Shown: positions 15,965 to 25,437 of the stretch, piece by piece
Numbering within the stretch: position 1 is the stretch's first letter
Layout of the letters: each line of letters starts with the position of its first letter
Notes under the pieces: generated by a model
Told to the model about the DNA's origin: nothing
Seen by the model: the letters and a program-made list of their open reading frames with translations, nothing else
Database searches by the model: none
Program-made: the position numbers and the translations under genes
Source: an uncultured Actinomycetes bacterium
Lineage (GTDB): Bacteria; Actinomycetota; Actinomycetes; Mycobacteriales; Nakamurellaceae
Direction: 5' to 3'
Assembly (NCBI GenBank): GCA_937926105.1
Contig: CALANS010000191.1
Span: forward strand, 1-40,441
DNA length: 40,441 bases

Positions 15965-17990
15965 TCAGAACGGCGGTGGATCGTGAACCGGTGACGGGCG
16001 GCGGCGTCGAGAGCGCCGGATCTCGATCGGTCGGCGGAGCCGGCAGGGGTGCTGCAGGTCGAACCGCGCCCTGGTCGGAGCCGGTAGGTAGGCGTCGTCG
16101 GAGTCGTGCGGCACTGGCCCGAAGCGCTCCAGCACCGAGGTCCCGAGGATCGCGCGATCGCTGACCGGTGCCGACGCCCGCGTCGGTGGCTGACCGGTGC
16201 CCGCGGACTGGCTCGCCAGCCGCTCGGACCGGACCGGCGTGCCATGCCTCGCTGGGGGCGGCTCCCACAGCGACATCGGCTCCTTGACCGCGGTACGCCC
16301 CAGCGGCGTGGTCCAGTGGTAGCTGCCGTCGAGGCTGCGCATCAGGATGAATCCGCGGCCCCCATCCTTACCGATGTGGTGGTGCTCGCCGGGCGCCATT
16401 GTCTGCACTGGTCGTTCCGTGGGTGGGCCTTCCCGTGACCGGATCGGGGCGGGCGGGCCGCACATGGTCGAAATCGCCTCGCCCGGCGGGATGTCGACAG
16501 CCGGGGAACGGGCAGGTCTGGTCTCGTGCCGCGACGAAGTCTGCCAACGCGCGGGGCGGCCGATACCTGGTACGGCCGTAGTCGAGAAGCGCTCCGCTGA
16601 CCGGGTCGCAGAGCAATCGCCGAAGCTCACCGTCGGCAGCGATCTGCCGGGCCTGTTCGGCACTGATCGGGCCGTACCCGCTCAGCTCACACGGCGAGTC
16701 GCCCCCCAGCAACGCATCGATGGGCATGGTGACCTGGATGTGCGGTCGGACACCGTGCCGGCGCGGCAGATCGGCGCCGTCGGCGAGGCCGAACAGTCCA
16801 CGCGTTCCGCCGTCTGTCAGGATGCGGCGGCAGAGGTCGGCCACCGCATCGACCCGCCGGTTACCGAGATCCCTGGTGTCGCCGGGTGTCCTGGCGCCAT
16901 CAGCGAGGGCGGTGGCGCAGTCCCAGATGGCCGCCACGTCCTGCGCGGGGGCGTAGATGTTCAGTCCCGCCATTCCGTCGTTTTCTGCCCAGCGCGTCAT
17001 CCGGCGCTCGCCGGCGGCCTTGCGGTGGCGCTGAATGGCGCCATCGGGGTCGGCGGCGATGATCGCCTTGGACACCCGGGCGCGCACCGCGTGGTAAGTG
17101 CGGCTGCCCCCGGCGGCAAGGCTCGCCAGCACGGCCGCCTCGGCTGCCTTGGCGACCTCGTCGGTGCAGTTCGCGGTGGCGGAGAGGATCGCCTGCGCGA
17201 CATCGATGTTGATCTCTCCGGCGTGCAGCGCCGCCAGCGTGCGGGTGAGCACGGTGCCGAACCGGTGCGCCTCGTGCAGCAGGTTCGACGCGGTGTTCTC
17301 CGTGATACCCCATGCCAGGGACAGCTCGGACGGCAGCCAGTCGATCGGGCCGGGATAACGCGCCTGCAGCGCTGCGGCGTCCAGGTACTGCTCGGCCTGA
17401 AGGTGCGACATCAGTCGTTGCCGGGCCTGCATTCCGTCGACCACGCCGTTGCCCCAGCAGGTGATGACCTGAGGCTCCAGCGTGTCATCGTCGGGTACCG
17501 ATCCGATCGCCGCCGCGTCGGCTCCGGTCAGTGCACGGATCCGAGGTGATGCGGCACGGTGCCGGGAACCGTCGCGGTCGGTGTCGGGCTCGCGGGTGCC
17601 CTGGCCCACGTGCGCCCGGCGATCACGCGGCGCGAGAACGTCGGGTCGGGCGGCCAGCAGCCGGGCCAGGTCGGGCCCAGGGCGTTCGGCCAGCACGGCG
17701 GCACGCCAGGCATCGAGTTCCAACACGGCCGAGGCCACCGGGTTTGCCGGCGGGCTGCCGGGCTCGTCGCCGGGCTCGGGCTGGGGCGGCCACGTCGGGA
17801 CCGGCCCGGGCGGCAGCACTCGCGCCGGCGTCGCGCGAACCACGGTGCAGCGTCGGGCGGTGCGGCATTGCTCCTGGACCGATCCTCCCGAAACCGGTAG
17901 GAACAGCCCCGGATTTCCCGCAGGCTCGCGCTCCGGAACGGGCTGCCAGAGCGCCGCCCGTTCGCCGAAACACATCGCCGTGGTGAACAT
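15965..17990 (-). pseudogene. DUF222-HNH endonuclease gene (13E12 type), frameshifted in the HNH motif
   Basis: The ATG-started frame (17990 to TAA at 16368, 540 residues) has a DUF222 domain (about 65-440) and the start of an HNH nuclease: RYRPPRALADFVAARDQTCP, then FDHVRP and TSADN. Right after TSADN the frame is lost. The expected LAPLCRRHH continues in another frame as HHHIGKDGGRGF and DGSYHWTTPLGRTAVKEP. That frame runs to TGA at 15965, inside the degenerate edge of the minisatellite. Between the Asn codon (16398-16400) and the His codons there are 13 nt where about 18-21 are expected, so a small deletion of 5-8 nt fits. The final HNH histidine is lost from the translated product. It could still be expressed as a truncated protein. 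Confidence 0.75.
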
Positions 17991-18175
17991 GCTCGCACGC
18001 TAACACCGGCCACCGACAGTCGTGCCTATCTCGGTCCTCACCTGCGGAAAATGGCGACCCGTTACCGGTGGGGGTGGACGGTGACGCTCGCCGGGAACAC
18101 GCACTCCGCTGCAGGCCTCCCGTCCGCCCCCGCACGTCGGCCGTGATCGAATGCGCTGCCCACCGACCGGGGGCG

Positions 18176-19498
18176 CTACTGCGCCGGAGTGCCCCCGCAG
18201 GCCAGCATCGCCGCCACGAACGCCTCGCCGCGCGCGCGGTAGTCGCGAAACAGGTCGAAGCTGGGCGCCGCGGGGGACAGCAGCACCACGCCGTCCGGCT
18301 CGGCCCAGCCCGCCGCCATCGTCACCGCCTGCTCCAGCGACGTGGTGTCCACGATCGACACCGACGGACCCGCACCGGCCGCGGCGACCTGCGCATGGAT
18401 ATCGGGCCCGTTCGTCGGCACCGTCACCAGCACCAGGGGCGCCACTCGCGACCGCAGCCCGACCGCCAGCGGCGCGTAGTCGATACCGCGGCTCTGCCCG
18501 CCGACAATGAGCGCCACCCGCCGATCGGGGAAGGCGTCGACCGCCGCGAGGGCCGGCAGCACATTGGTCGACAGGTTGTCGTCGACGAAGGCCACCCCGC
18601 TGCGCCGGCCGACCTCCCGCAGCCTGCTGGGCAGGCCGACGAAGCCCGCCGCGCCGAGGCCGAGGGACGAGACATCGGATGCCTCCGCGATTCCCATGGC
18701 CCGCAGTGACTCCGCCGCGATCAGCGCATTGCGCCGGTTGTGCAGCCCGATGAGCCCCAGCGCGTCCATCCACGCCGCATCCGGGTCGTCGGCGGCGTGC
18801 ACCCAGCGCACCCGCGGACCCAACAGCTCCGCGTGCGAACGTAGCAGTGCACTGTCCCCATTGGCGACCGTTACCTCCGCCCCCGGCTGGGCCAGCGCCG
18901 ACAGCTTGTCCCGGTAGTAGATCTCGGGATCGCCACCGTGCCAGGGCAAATGGTCCGGGTGCAGGGAGGTGACCGCCGCGACCGGCGGGGTCACCGGGAG
19001 GTCGGTCGCCTGATAGCTGGAGACCTCGACTACCCAATAGTCGTAGTCCTCGGACACCTGCGGATCGTACGGCGGCTTGCCAATGTTGCCGGCCAGCAGG
19101 CTCCGATACCCCCACGCCGACAGGAGATGCGCCGCAATGGAAGTGGTGGTCGACTTGCCCTTGGTCCCGGTCACCACCAGCACCCGGCTCAGATCCGACC
19201 CGGCCAACCACAGCCCGAGCCCGCCCACTACGGTGACTCCGGCATCCCGCAGCGCCGACACCACCGGGCCATACCGGGAAATGCCCGGCGACTTGATCAC
19301 CACCTCACAGCCCGCCAGTGCCGGAAGGCCGCCGGCGGACGTCTCCAACACCCCCAGATCGGTAGCAGCCGAGGGACTGTCGTCCACCAGTACGGGATCG
19401 ATATCCAACGCTCGGCACCGCCGCAGGCTGGCCATGCCTTCCACGCCCAAGCCGTACAGCCCGACCCGCCGACCGGGCAGATCCGACCAGCGCAGCAT
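18176..19498 (-). CDS. murD2: MurD2-type UDP-MurNAc-L-Ala-L-glutamate ligase
   Basis: This 440-residue Mur ligase has an N-terminal Rossmann domain (RRVGLYGLGVEG), the ATP loop VVTGTKGKSTTT (108-119), SLHPDHLPWHG (178-188) and YRDKLS (195-200), with the carbamylated Lys198 position. In MurD2 the amino acid added to UDP-MurNAc-L-Ala is L-Glu rather than D-Glu. That assignment rests on the adjacent murL, not on residues seen here. The ATG at 19498 starts the domain directly; GTG codons at 19501 and 19513 are possible alternatives. It is the last gene of the pgeF-murL-murD2 operon, 59 bp after murL. Canonical murD usually sits in the division cluster, which is not in this window. Confidence 0.88.
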   Translation of the reverse strand: MLRWSDLPGRRVGLYGLGVEGMASLRRCRALDIDPVLVDDSPSAATDLGVLETSAGGLPALAGCEVVIKSPGISRYGPVVSALRDAGVTVVGGLGLWLAGSDLSRVLVVTGTKGKSTTTSIAAHLLSAWGYRSLLAGNIGKPPYDPQVSEDYDYWVVEVSSYQATDLPVTPPVAAVTSLHPDHLPWHGGDPEIYYRDKLSALAQPGAEVTVANGDSALLRSHAELLGPRVRWVHAADDPDAAWMDALGLIGLHNRRNALIAAESLRAMGIAEASDVSSLGLGAAGFVGLPSRLREVGRRSGVAFVDDNLSTNVLPALAAVDAFPDRRVALIVGGQSRGIDYAPLAVGLRSRVAPLVLVTVPTNGPDIHAQVAAAGAGPSVSIVDTTSLEQAVTMAAGWAEPDGVVLLSPAAPSFDLFRDYRARGEAFVAAMLACGGTPAQ

Positions 19499-19557
19499 CA
19501 CCCGGGGTATCACTGCGATACCGTCCACCGAGACGCGGCATGACGCGGAGTCATGGT

Positions 19558-20955
19558 TCACCTGTGCGGATCTGCGGGCAGGTACTCGGCTGGAATGAAG
19601 TGCCGTCCCACGGGCGCCAGCAGCGCCTCGGCCGCGACCTGCGCGGTGTCGTCGGTCGGCACAGCGCCGCCGCCGACCTGCACAGCCCCACCGAGCCGGG
19701 ACACCAGCGACGCCAGCACCGGCGAGCCAGCCCGATCGGCGCGGGCCAGCGCCAGCCGAGCCGCCACCCGGCACTCGCCGACATCCCCCACGCACTCCCA
19801 CGGTTTCGCGTCCGGGATCAAGCCCAGCAGGGTCTCGAACTGCCCGACCAGTTCGGGATTCTCCAGTGGCTCCGGCCCGCCGGCGGCGAAGACCGACCGC
19901 AGCACCGACGCGCCCACGAACGGGGCCAGGATCAGGTCGATGAAGCAGCACTTGTCGCAGTGCGCGCACCAGTGATCCAACCGGCGCGCATGATCGATGT
20001 GGAACGCCCGGTTGCAGCTGCGGAACGTCGAGAAGTACTGTGGGAGCCGCGCAAATCGCTGCGCTATCCACAGCTCGGTGTAGGGCCGCAGCATGGAGAA
20101 GTACTGCAGGCCGGTGCCGATCGCCTCCGAGATCACCTGCCGGAAACCGGATTCGAACGACTCGCTCTTGGAATACTGGTGGTTGATCGATCGGTCGTCC
20201 AGTTGCACCGTCCCCACCGACGCCGACCATTCGTTGCTCATCACCACGGCGTCGTGCCCACCGACCGCCGCCGCCAGCACTGCGATTGCCGAGATCACCC
20301 CCGTCACCGGAACATGCCCGTTCCGGAAGCCGAGCTCCCGGGACCGCAGGATCTGCGGGTCCAGCACCCGCTCCGCGCGTACCACCGGCAACCCCGTCAC
20401 CGCCGCCGGCTGCTCGATCGCGTCGAACCGGTCGCCCGGCCGATTGACCACGAACAGCGAGGGTATCGGTGCGACCGGGCGTAGCAATTCGACGGTGACG
20501 ATTGAGTCGACGCCGCCGCCGAACGGGATCAGCGGGCGTCCCGAAGCGGCCGAGAACCCCACCGGTGCATCGCGTTCCAGCCGGGGCCCGCGGATCTGCA
20601 GGCCGGTCAGGTCCAGTCGGGGCGTCGATCGGTACGCGAACTCGCCGAGCCCGTCGACGTAGAACTGCCGGAGGAATTCCCGTTCGGTATCGGTGACGGC
20701 CGTCGTCCCGAGATCGATCATCGGGGGAGCGCCGGCCTTGTAGTACGAGACACCGGCGAGCAGGAACACCCACCGGGCTGCCTCGCGCGCGGCGGGCGAG
20801 GACCAATCGCCGCCACCCGGCAGCACGACCTGCTCGGTGAACACCCAGTCGTCCAACCGGTACCGGCAGGTCAGTCGGTTCGCGCCGGCGTCGATGGAGA
20901 AGGCGTCGTAGGTGAAAGTCTCTGCGTCATAGGGGGTAGCGGTGACGGTGCTCAT
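19558..20955 (-). CDS. murL: UDP-MurNAc-L-Ala-L-Glu epimerase MurL
   Basis: Epimerises the terminal L-Glu of UDP-MurNAc-L-Ala-L-Glu to D-Glu using ATP, the step after MurD2 in the route first described in Xanthomonas oryzae. It is 465 residues, the usual size. It has a PP-loop-like motif LIPFGGGVDSIVTVE (142-156), a MSNEWSASVG segment and a Cys cluster (WCAHCDKCCF) in the C-terminal half. The ATG at 20955 overlaps the pgeF stop (ATGA), implying translational coupling. The pair murL/murD2 lets the cell make D-Glu on the nucleotide precursor, without depending on a free-glutamate racemase. Confidence 0.9.
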   Translation of the reverse strand: MSTVTATPYDAETFTYDAFSIDAGANRLTCRYRLDDWVFTEQVVLPGGGDWSSPAAREAARWVFLLAGVSYYKAGAPPMIDLGTTAVTDTEREFLRQFYVDGLGEFAYRSTPRLDLTGLQIRGPRLERDAPVGFSAASGRPLIPFGGGVDSIVTVELLRPVAPIPSLFVVNRPGDRFDAIEQPAAVTGLPVVRAERVLDPQILRSRELGFRNGHVPVTGVISAIAVLAAAVGGHDAVVMSNEWSASVGTVQLDDRSINHQYSKSESFESGFRQVISEAIGTGLQYFSMLRPYTELWIAQRFARLPQYFSTFRSCNRAFHIDHARRLDHWCAHCDKCCFIDLILAPFVGASVLRSVFAAGGPEPLENPELVGQFETLLGLIPDAKPWECVGDVGECRVAARLALARADRAGSPVLASLVSRLGGAVQVGGGAVPTDDTAQVAAEALLAPVGRHFIPAEYLPADPHR

Positions 20956-21821
20956 GTAACCCCTCCGGCCAGCAGTCGGGCCAGCACGGCGAATCGCCCG
21001 CAGGGACCCTCCAATCGATGGCTGAAGAACGGCGTGCCCGGACCGGTCACCAGCCCGGATGCGTGGATGTTGGTCGGCGATAATCCGGTGCCCTGCAACT
21101 GGATCCGGGCGCCGGCGACCAGGTCGAACAGGTAGCGCCCCGAACCGTCCGGCCGCAGCACCTCCCCGACCGCGTCGTCGAACGCCGCGCGTGCCAGGTC
21201 CGCGACATCGTCACCGACCTGGTAGATCGCGCCGTCGATCGCCGGCCCGATCCCGGCAACGATGCGCGCGGGGTCCGATCCGTGCTCGAGCATGGTCTGC
21301 ACCGCGGCGGGCGTGACTCCCCGCACCGTCCCGCCCCAGCCGGCGTGCACCACGGCCAGCACCCCGGCCACCGGCTCGTGCAGCACGATGGGCACGCAGT
21401 CGGCCACCATGACCACGAGGGCGATGCCGGGATCGGTGGTCACCAGCGCGTCGGTCTCCGGGATCGCGTCGGCATCGGACCGGGCACCCCGACCGCGGTG
21501 CTCCGCACCGACCACCGTCACCGCCCGCCGATGCACCTGCTGGCAGAAGACCAGCTCGTCCAGCGAGGCGCGCAGCGCTCCCGCCACCCTGGTCCGGTTC
21601 TCCAGCACGGCGCCCGGGGAGTCTCCGACGTGCAGACCCAGGTTCAGCGACGCGTATCGGCCGGTGGACACCCCGCCCGACCGGGTGGTCAGCGCCACCC
21701 GCACCCGCGACGGGTCGAAGCAGGACCAGGTCAGCAGTGGCGGCGTGGTCCCGAGCGGGAGCAGCGGGTCGGCCGGCCGGGCCGGGGGTAAGGCGGCCGC
21801 GGTCCCGCGCGTGCCGATCAC
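20952..21821 (-). CDS. pgeF: peptidoglycan editing factor PgeF (YfiH/DUF152 family)
   Basis: PgeF-family amidases remove L-Ser wrongly added in place of L-Ala on UDP-MurNAc; older names call them laccase-like polyphenol oxidases. The metal-ligand motifs are present: CQQVHRRAV, VVMVADCVPIVLHEP and VVHAGWGGTVRGV, followed by GIGPAIDGAIYQVGDDV. The start chosen is the GTG at 21821, which has GGAGG 5 nt upstream and gives 289 residues. The GTG at 21827 is too close to that site, and the longer frame from 21956 is an Arg/Pro-rich shadow over a 19-bp duplication. It is the first gene of the operon with murL and murD2. That is a fitting place for precursor quality control. Confidence 0.88.
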   Translation of the reverse strand: MIGTRGTAAALPPARPADPLLPLGTTPPLLTWSCFDPSRVRVALTTRSGGVSTGRYASLNLGLHVGDSPGAVLENRTRVAGALRASLDELVFCQQVHRRAVTVVGAEHRGRGARSDADAIPETDALVTTDPGIALVVMVADCVPIVLHEPVAGVLAVVHAGWGGTVRGVTPAAVQTMLEHGSDPARIVAGIGPAIDGAIYQVGDDVADLARAAFDDAVGEVLRPDGSGRYLFDLVAGARIQLQGTGLSPTNIHASGLVTGPGTPFFSHRLEGPCGRFAVLARLLAGGVT

Positions 21822-21902
21822 GGCCACCTCCAGACGCCGACGAGGCCGGGCGCCGCCCGGCCGGACTCGACCAGCGTATCGGCATCCGTCGCGCCCGCCG
21901 GT

Positions 21903-21940
21903 CGGCACGTTCCCGGCGGGGCGGCACGTTCCCGGCGGGG
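21903..21940. repeat. 19-bp perfect tandem duplication upstream of pgeF
   Basis: CGGCACGTTCCCGGCGGGG occurs twice in a row (21903-21921 and 21922-21940), some 80 bp upstream of the chosen pgeF start. It would lie in the leader or promoter of the operon. No function is apparent. Confidence 0.8.
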
Positions 21941-21997
21941 CGCCAGCGAGCCCCATCGCAGTGGGTCACTGCTGCTGGCACCCCGTCCGGAGTCCGG

Positions 21998-24900
21998 TCA
22001 GCGGGGTCGGTGTGCGTCCTGGTAACCGTCGTAGAGGTACAGCGTGGCGGCCATAGATCCGCGGGTGACGACGGTCGCCGGGCCGAATCCGCCGTCACTT
22101 CCGGTGGCGATGCCGGCGTCGGAGATCCAGGCGATGGCGCCGCAGAACGTGCTCGTCACCGGCACGTCGTCGAACGGCGCCGCGGTGCAGTCCGGTGCCG
22201 CGTCACCGCCGTGGTCCAGCCGGTAGAGGAAGGCGGCCATGGTCTGGTTGGTGACGGCCTGGGTGGGGTGGAAAGTGCCGTCTGCATAGCCGCTGGTCAC
22301 GCCCTGGTCTTTCAGCCAGGCGATGGCGCCACAGAAGGTGTTGTCCACGGGCACGTCGTCGAACGGCGCCGCCGTGCAGTCCGGCGCCGAATCGCCGTCG
22401 TGTTCCATGCGGTACAGGAACGCGGCCATGGTCTGCCGGGTGACCGAACGCTCAGGGTGGTAATAGGTGTCGGTGTATCCGGTGGCGATGCCGCGGTCGG
22501 CGGTCCAGTCGATGGCCGGGCAGTTCGGGTCGTCCACCGGCACGTCCGGGAACGGCGCGGTGCTGCACGCGGGCGCGGTGATCGTGATCGTCAGCTGCTG
22601 CTGGTCGGTGACGGCGTTCGCGTCGGAGGCGGTGATGGTGAACTGATACGGCCCGCCCGCGGTGGGGGAGCCGGTGATGGTGCCCTCGGAGTGCAGGGTC
22701 AGCCCGGGCGGCAGTTGCCCACCGGTGAGGGAGAAGGTCAGCGGCGCGGCCCCGCCGGTCGCGGCCAGGCTCGCCGAGTACGTCGCGTCGACCTGGCCGT
22801 CGGGAAGCGTCGTGGTGGTGATGCTCGGCTTGTCCAGGACGGTTAGAACCCCGGGGACATAGCTGAAGTCGTAGAAGTCGTCGGCCGCCCCATGGCAGGA
22901 GGTGGTGCCGGCCGACTCGTCGAACCCGCAACTGGCCGGGGTGTTCAGGTCCGCAACAGTGTCGGTGCCGGCGAACCCGGTGTAGCTGGCCGTCACGGTC
23001 GGTGGCGTGCCGCCCCGGTACAGCGTGGCATCGCTGGCGGTGACGGTGATCAGCCCGCTGGTGCGTTCCACGGCGCCGATGTCGCAGGCGCTGCCCTGGG
23101 GCCGGGTGGTCCCGCGCTGGTCGACGGTTCCGTTGCCGCACAGGGCCACGGCCTGGTCGCCGTCGCCCACCGACGTGCCGGTGGGGATGGCGTTGATGGC
23201 GGGGCTGGTCGGGCCGGGCAGCATGGTGCGGGTGGGGCCGTTGTTGTCGGCCAGCGCGCCTAATAGTGGGTCGGCGACGGCGCTGGTGTCGGCGGTCAGG
23301 GCGCAGGAATCGTCGGAGGCGAGGTTGTATCCGCCGTCGGTCAGGGTGGACACGTCACCGGCGCAGACCGGGGTGCCGCCTGGTGCGGCGAGGATCGTGC
23401 CGCCCGCGGTGACCGCCAGACCGTTGCCGAATACGACGGCGCCGCCGGCGTTGTCGGCCACCGTGCTGCCCGCCAGCAGCAGCGACGTCGCCGGCCCGTC
23501 ACCGGGCTCGCCGCCCTCGGGGAGCACGCCGGAGATGCCGTCGCCGGAGTTACCGGCGATGGTGCTGTCGGTGACCCGCCCCACACCGCCGACCGGCATC
23601 CACAGGCCGTTGCCCGCGTTGCCGGACACCTCGGTGCGTCTCAGAGTCACGAGCGCGGCGGCCTCGCCGGATCCGCCCGCCAGGATGCCGTTGCCGCCCG
23701 GCAGCACTTCCTGCTCGGTGATCACGTTGCCGGAGACCACGCTGTCGGTCAGCGTCAGCGTGGCGTCGGCACCGTTGGCGCTGGCCAGCACGCCGTTGCT
23801 GTTGCCGGAGATGGCCAGGCCGCGGCCGGTGACCGTCCCGGCGGTGACGGTGATACCGGCCGCGAAGGGGAACGCGGCGCTCGTGGCCAGCCCGTTGCCG
23901 GTGATCGACACGTCTGCCAGGTCGATGCTGGGCAGGGTCCCTACGCCCTGCCCGGCAAACACGCCGCCGAGCGGGTTGTCGGCCACCGCCCCTCCGTTGA
24001 TGGTCACCGTCGACGAGCGGGTGCTCATCACGCCGATCGTGTTCCCGGTGAAGGACGTTCCCGTCACCGTCGCGTCGACGTCGGCGAGGGACAGCCCGCC
24101 GAGGTTCTGGCTCGCTACCGCGCTGGTACCGCTCTGCGGCCCGTTGTCCTTGACGGTGCTGCCGGTCAGGGCCAGGGTTCCGGGATGCTGTGCGTCGCTG
24201 CCCTGTGCGGTGATGCCGAACATGGCGTTGTTCGTGATCGTGCTGCCGGTGATCGTCGCCTGGGTGTAGGGCAGCTGCACGCCGAAGGTGTTCCCGGACA
24301 CGTCGGTGCCGGTGATGCTCACGGCCAGCGGAATCGGATCGCCGGTGTCCGGGTCGGTCCTCGGCTGGACGAGAATTCCGCCGCCGTAGGGGGTCCCATC
24401 CTGCGTGCTGCCGCCGTTGTTCGTCACGGTGCTGCTGGTGAGGGTGACGTCGCCCTCGGCCAGCACCCCGTCGTAGTTACCGGAGATGGTGACGTTGCCG
24501 CCGGTGAACGAGCCGCCGGATTGCAGCAGCACCCCCGCGCCGGATCCGTTGGCCGGGCTGCCGTTGTCGGTGATCGAGGTGTCCGTCACCTGGAACGCGG
24601 CGTCCGACGTGGATCCCGCGAGGCCGGCGAACGTGTTTCCGGACACCGACCCGCCGGTGATGGTCGCCGTGCCGGCGGCCAGCAGGACGCCGGCATTGTT
24701 GTTCGTGATCGTGCTGTCGGTCACCGTCGCCGTGGCGGGAACGGACGTGCCGTCGCCGGGGAGATTGCCGACGGCCACGCCGAACGCGAGCCCCGTCAGG
24801 GTCGACCGGTCGAGCGACAGCGTGCTCCCGCCAGCGGCATGGATCCCGCCGACGGCCAGGGATGTGGGATTCGAGACCGTGATCTGGGAGACGGTCGCGG

Positions 24901-25408
24901 TGCTGCCGGCTTGGGCTCGCACCGCCACGGTGTTCTGAACCGAATCGGACGGCTCCGCCGGCGTGATCGTCATCCGGGCGACCGTCACCGGTCCGTCGGC
25001 GTCGATGGTGATGGTGGGTACATCGTCGGTCGACGGATTGTTCAGCACGACTCCGGCCTGCGAGTCGCCCTGCAGGGTGATCGCGTGGGAGAGGGTCAGC
25101 GCCTCGCTGTAGGTGCCGGACGCGACGGACACGGTGTCGCCGTCGGCGGCCCGGGCCAGCGCGGCGCCGATGGTTGCGCAGGCGCCGGAACCCGTCGCCG
25201 CACCGCAGTTGGCCCCGTCGGCGCCGTCGGTCTGGTCCACGTACCAGGTGCTGCCGGCCGCGGCCGCCGGCAGCGCGGACCCGACCAGCGTCAGCGCGGC
25301 GGCGGTGAGCACCGTCGAGACCACCGCCAGCGCGCGGCGGGCTCCGGCCACTCGGCCCGGTGTGTGTCCGTCGCGTCGTTTGCCCGCTCGCCCCTCGACG
25401 TTCTGCAT
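21998..25408 (-). CDS. secreted parallel beta-helix protein with MBG, Ig-like and C-terminal SLH-like repeats
   Basis: The 1136-residue surface protein has a long-n-region signal peptide (about 1-51, ending PAAAAG). A DUF1565-like entry (STWYVDQTDGADGANCG... ATIGAALARAADGDTVSV) leads into a right-handed beta-helix with repeated TVT.STI..N..GV patterns (to about 770). An MBG-like domain (TASDATLYRGGTPPTVTASY), a putative Ig domain (LPDGQVDATYSASLAATGG) and three SLH-like repeats with paired Cys (about 945-1130) follow. Beta-helix folds in such proteins bind or cut polysaccharides or act as adhesins; no catalytic residues were identified. The ATG at 25408 with GAGGGG 6 nt upstream is preferred to the ATG at 25441. 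It lies 29 bp after the next gene's stop, so the two are likely one operon. Confidence 0.87.
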   Translation of the reverse strand: MQNVEGRAGKRRDGHTPGRVAGARRALAVVSTVLTAAALTLVGSALPAAAAGSTWYVDQTDGADGANCGAATGSGACATIGAALARAADGDTVSVASGTYSEALTLSHAITLQGDSQAGVVLNNPSTDDVPTITIDADGPVTVARMTITPAEPSDSVQNTVAVRAQAGSTATVSQITVSNPTSLAVGGIHAAGGSTLSLDRSTLTGLAFGVAVGNLPGDGTSVPATATVTDSTITNNNAGVLLAAGTATITGGSVSGNTFAGLAGSTSDAAFQVTDTSITDNGSPANGSGAGVLLQSGGSFTGGNVTISGNYDGVLAEGDVTLTSSTVTNNGGSTQDGTPYGGGILVQPRTDPDTGDPIPLAVSITGTDVSGNTFGVQLPYTQATITGSTITNNAMFGITAQGSDAQHPGTLALTGSTVKDNGPQSGTSAVASQNLGGLSLADVDATVTGTSFTGNTIGVMSTRSSTVTINGGAVADNPLGGVFAGQGVGTLPSIDLADVSITGNGLATSAAFPFAAGITVTAGTVTGRGLAISGNSNGVLASANGADATLTLTDSVVSGNVITEQEVLPGGNGILAGGSGEAAALVTLRRTEVSGNAGNGLWMPVGGVGRVTDSTIAGNSGDGISGVLPEGGEPGDGPATSLLLAGSTVADNAGGAVVFGNGLAVTAGGTILAAPGGTPVCAGDVSTLTDGGYNLASDDSCALTADTSAVADPLLGALADNNGPTRTMLPGPTSPAINAIPTGTSVGDGDQAVALCGNGTVDQRGTTRPQGSACDIGAVERTSGLITVTASDATLYRGGTPPTVTASYTGFAGTDTVADLNTPASCGFDESAGTTSCHGAADDFYDFSYVPGVLTVLDKPSITTTTLPDGQVDATYSASLAATGGAAPLTFSLTGGQLPPGLTLHSEGTITGSPTAGGPYQFTITASDANAVTDQQQLTITITAPACSTAPFPDVPVDDPNCPAIDWTADRGIATGYTDTYYHPERSVTRQTMAAFLYRMEHDGDSAPDCTAAPFDDVPVDNTFCGAIAWLKDQGVTSGYADGTFHPTQAVTNQTMAAFLYRLDHGGDAAPDCTAAPFDDVPVTSTFCGAIAWISDAGIATGSDGGFGPATVVTRGSMAATLYLYDGYQDAHRPR

Positions 25409-25437
25409 GCTGACCCCCTCGGTTGCCGACACGGCGT

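Noticed and set aside
15511..16164. Forward open frame running through the 16-bp minisatellite
   Set aside because: The repeat period is not a multiple of three; its 48-bp peptide period is only a by-product. No ribosome site or domain.
18000..19211. 403-residue reverse frame overlapping murD2
   Set aside because: Gly/Arg-rich frame-shifted shadow of murD2.
21822..21956. Longer N terminus for PgeF
   Set aside because: It crosses the 19-bp tandem duplication, is Gly/Arg/Pro-rich and lacks a ribosome site; the GTG at 21821 has GGAGG at proper distance.
23007..24269. 420-residue forward open frame opposite the beta-helix gene
   Set aside because: Composition (Pro/Ala/Ser/Val) is that of a complement of Thr/Gly-rich coding DNA; no motif or ribosome site.
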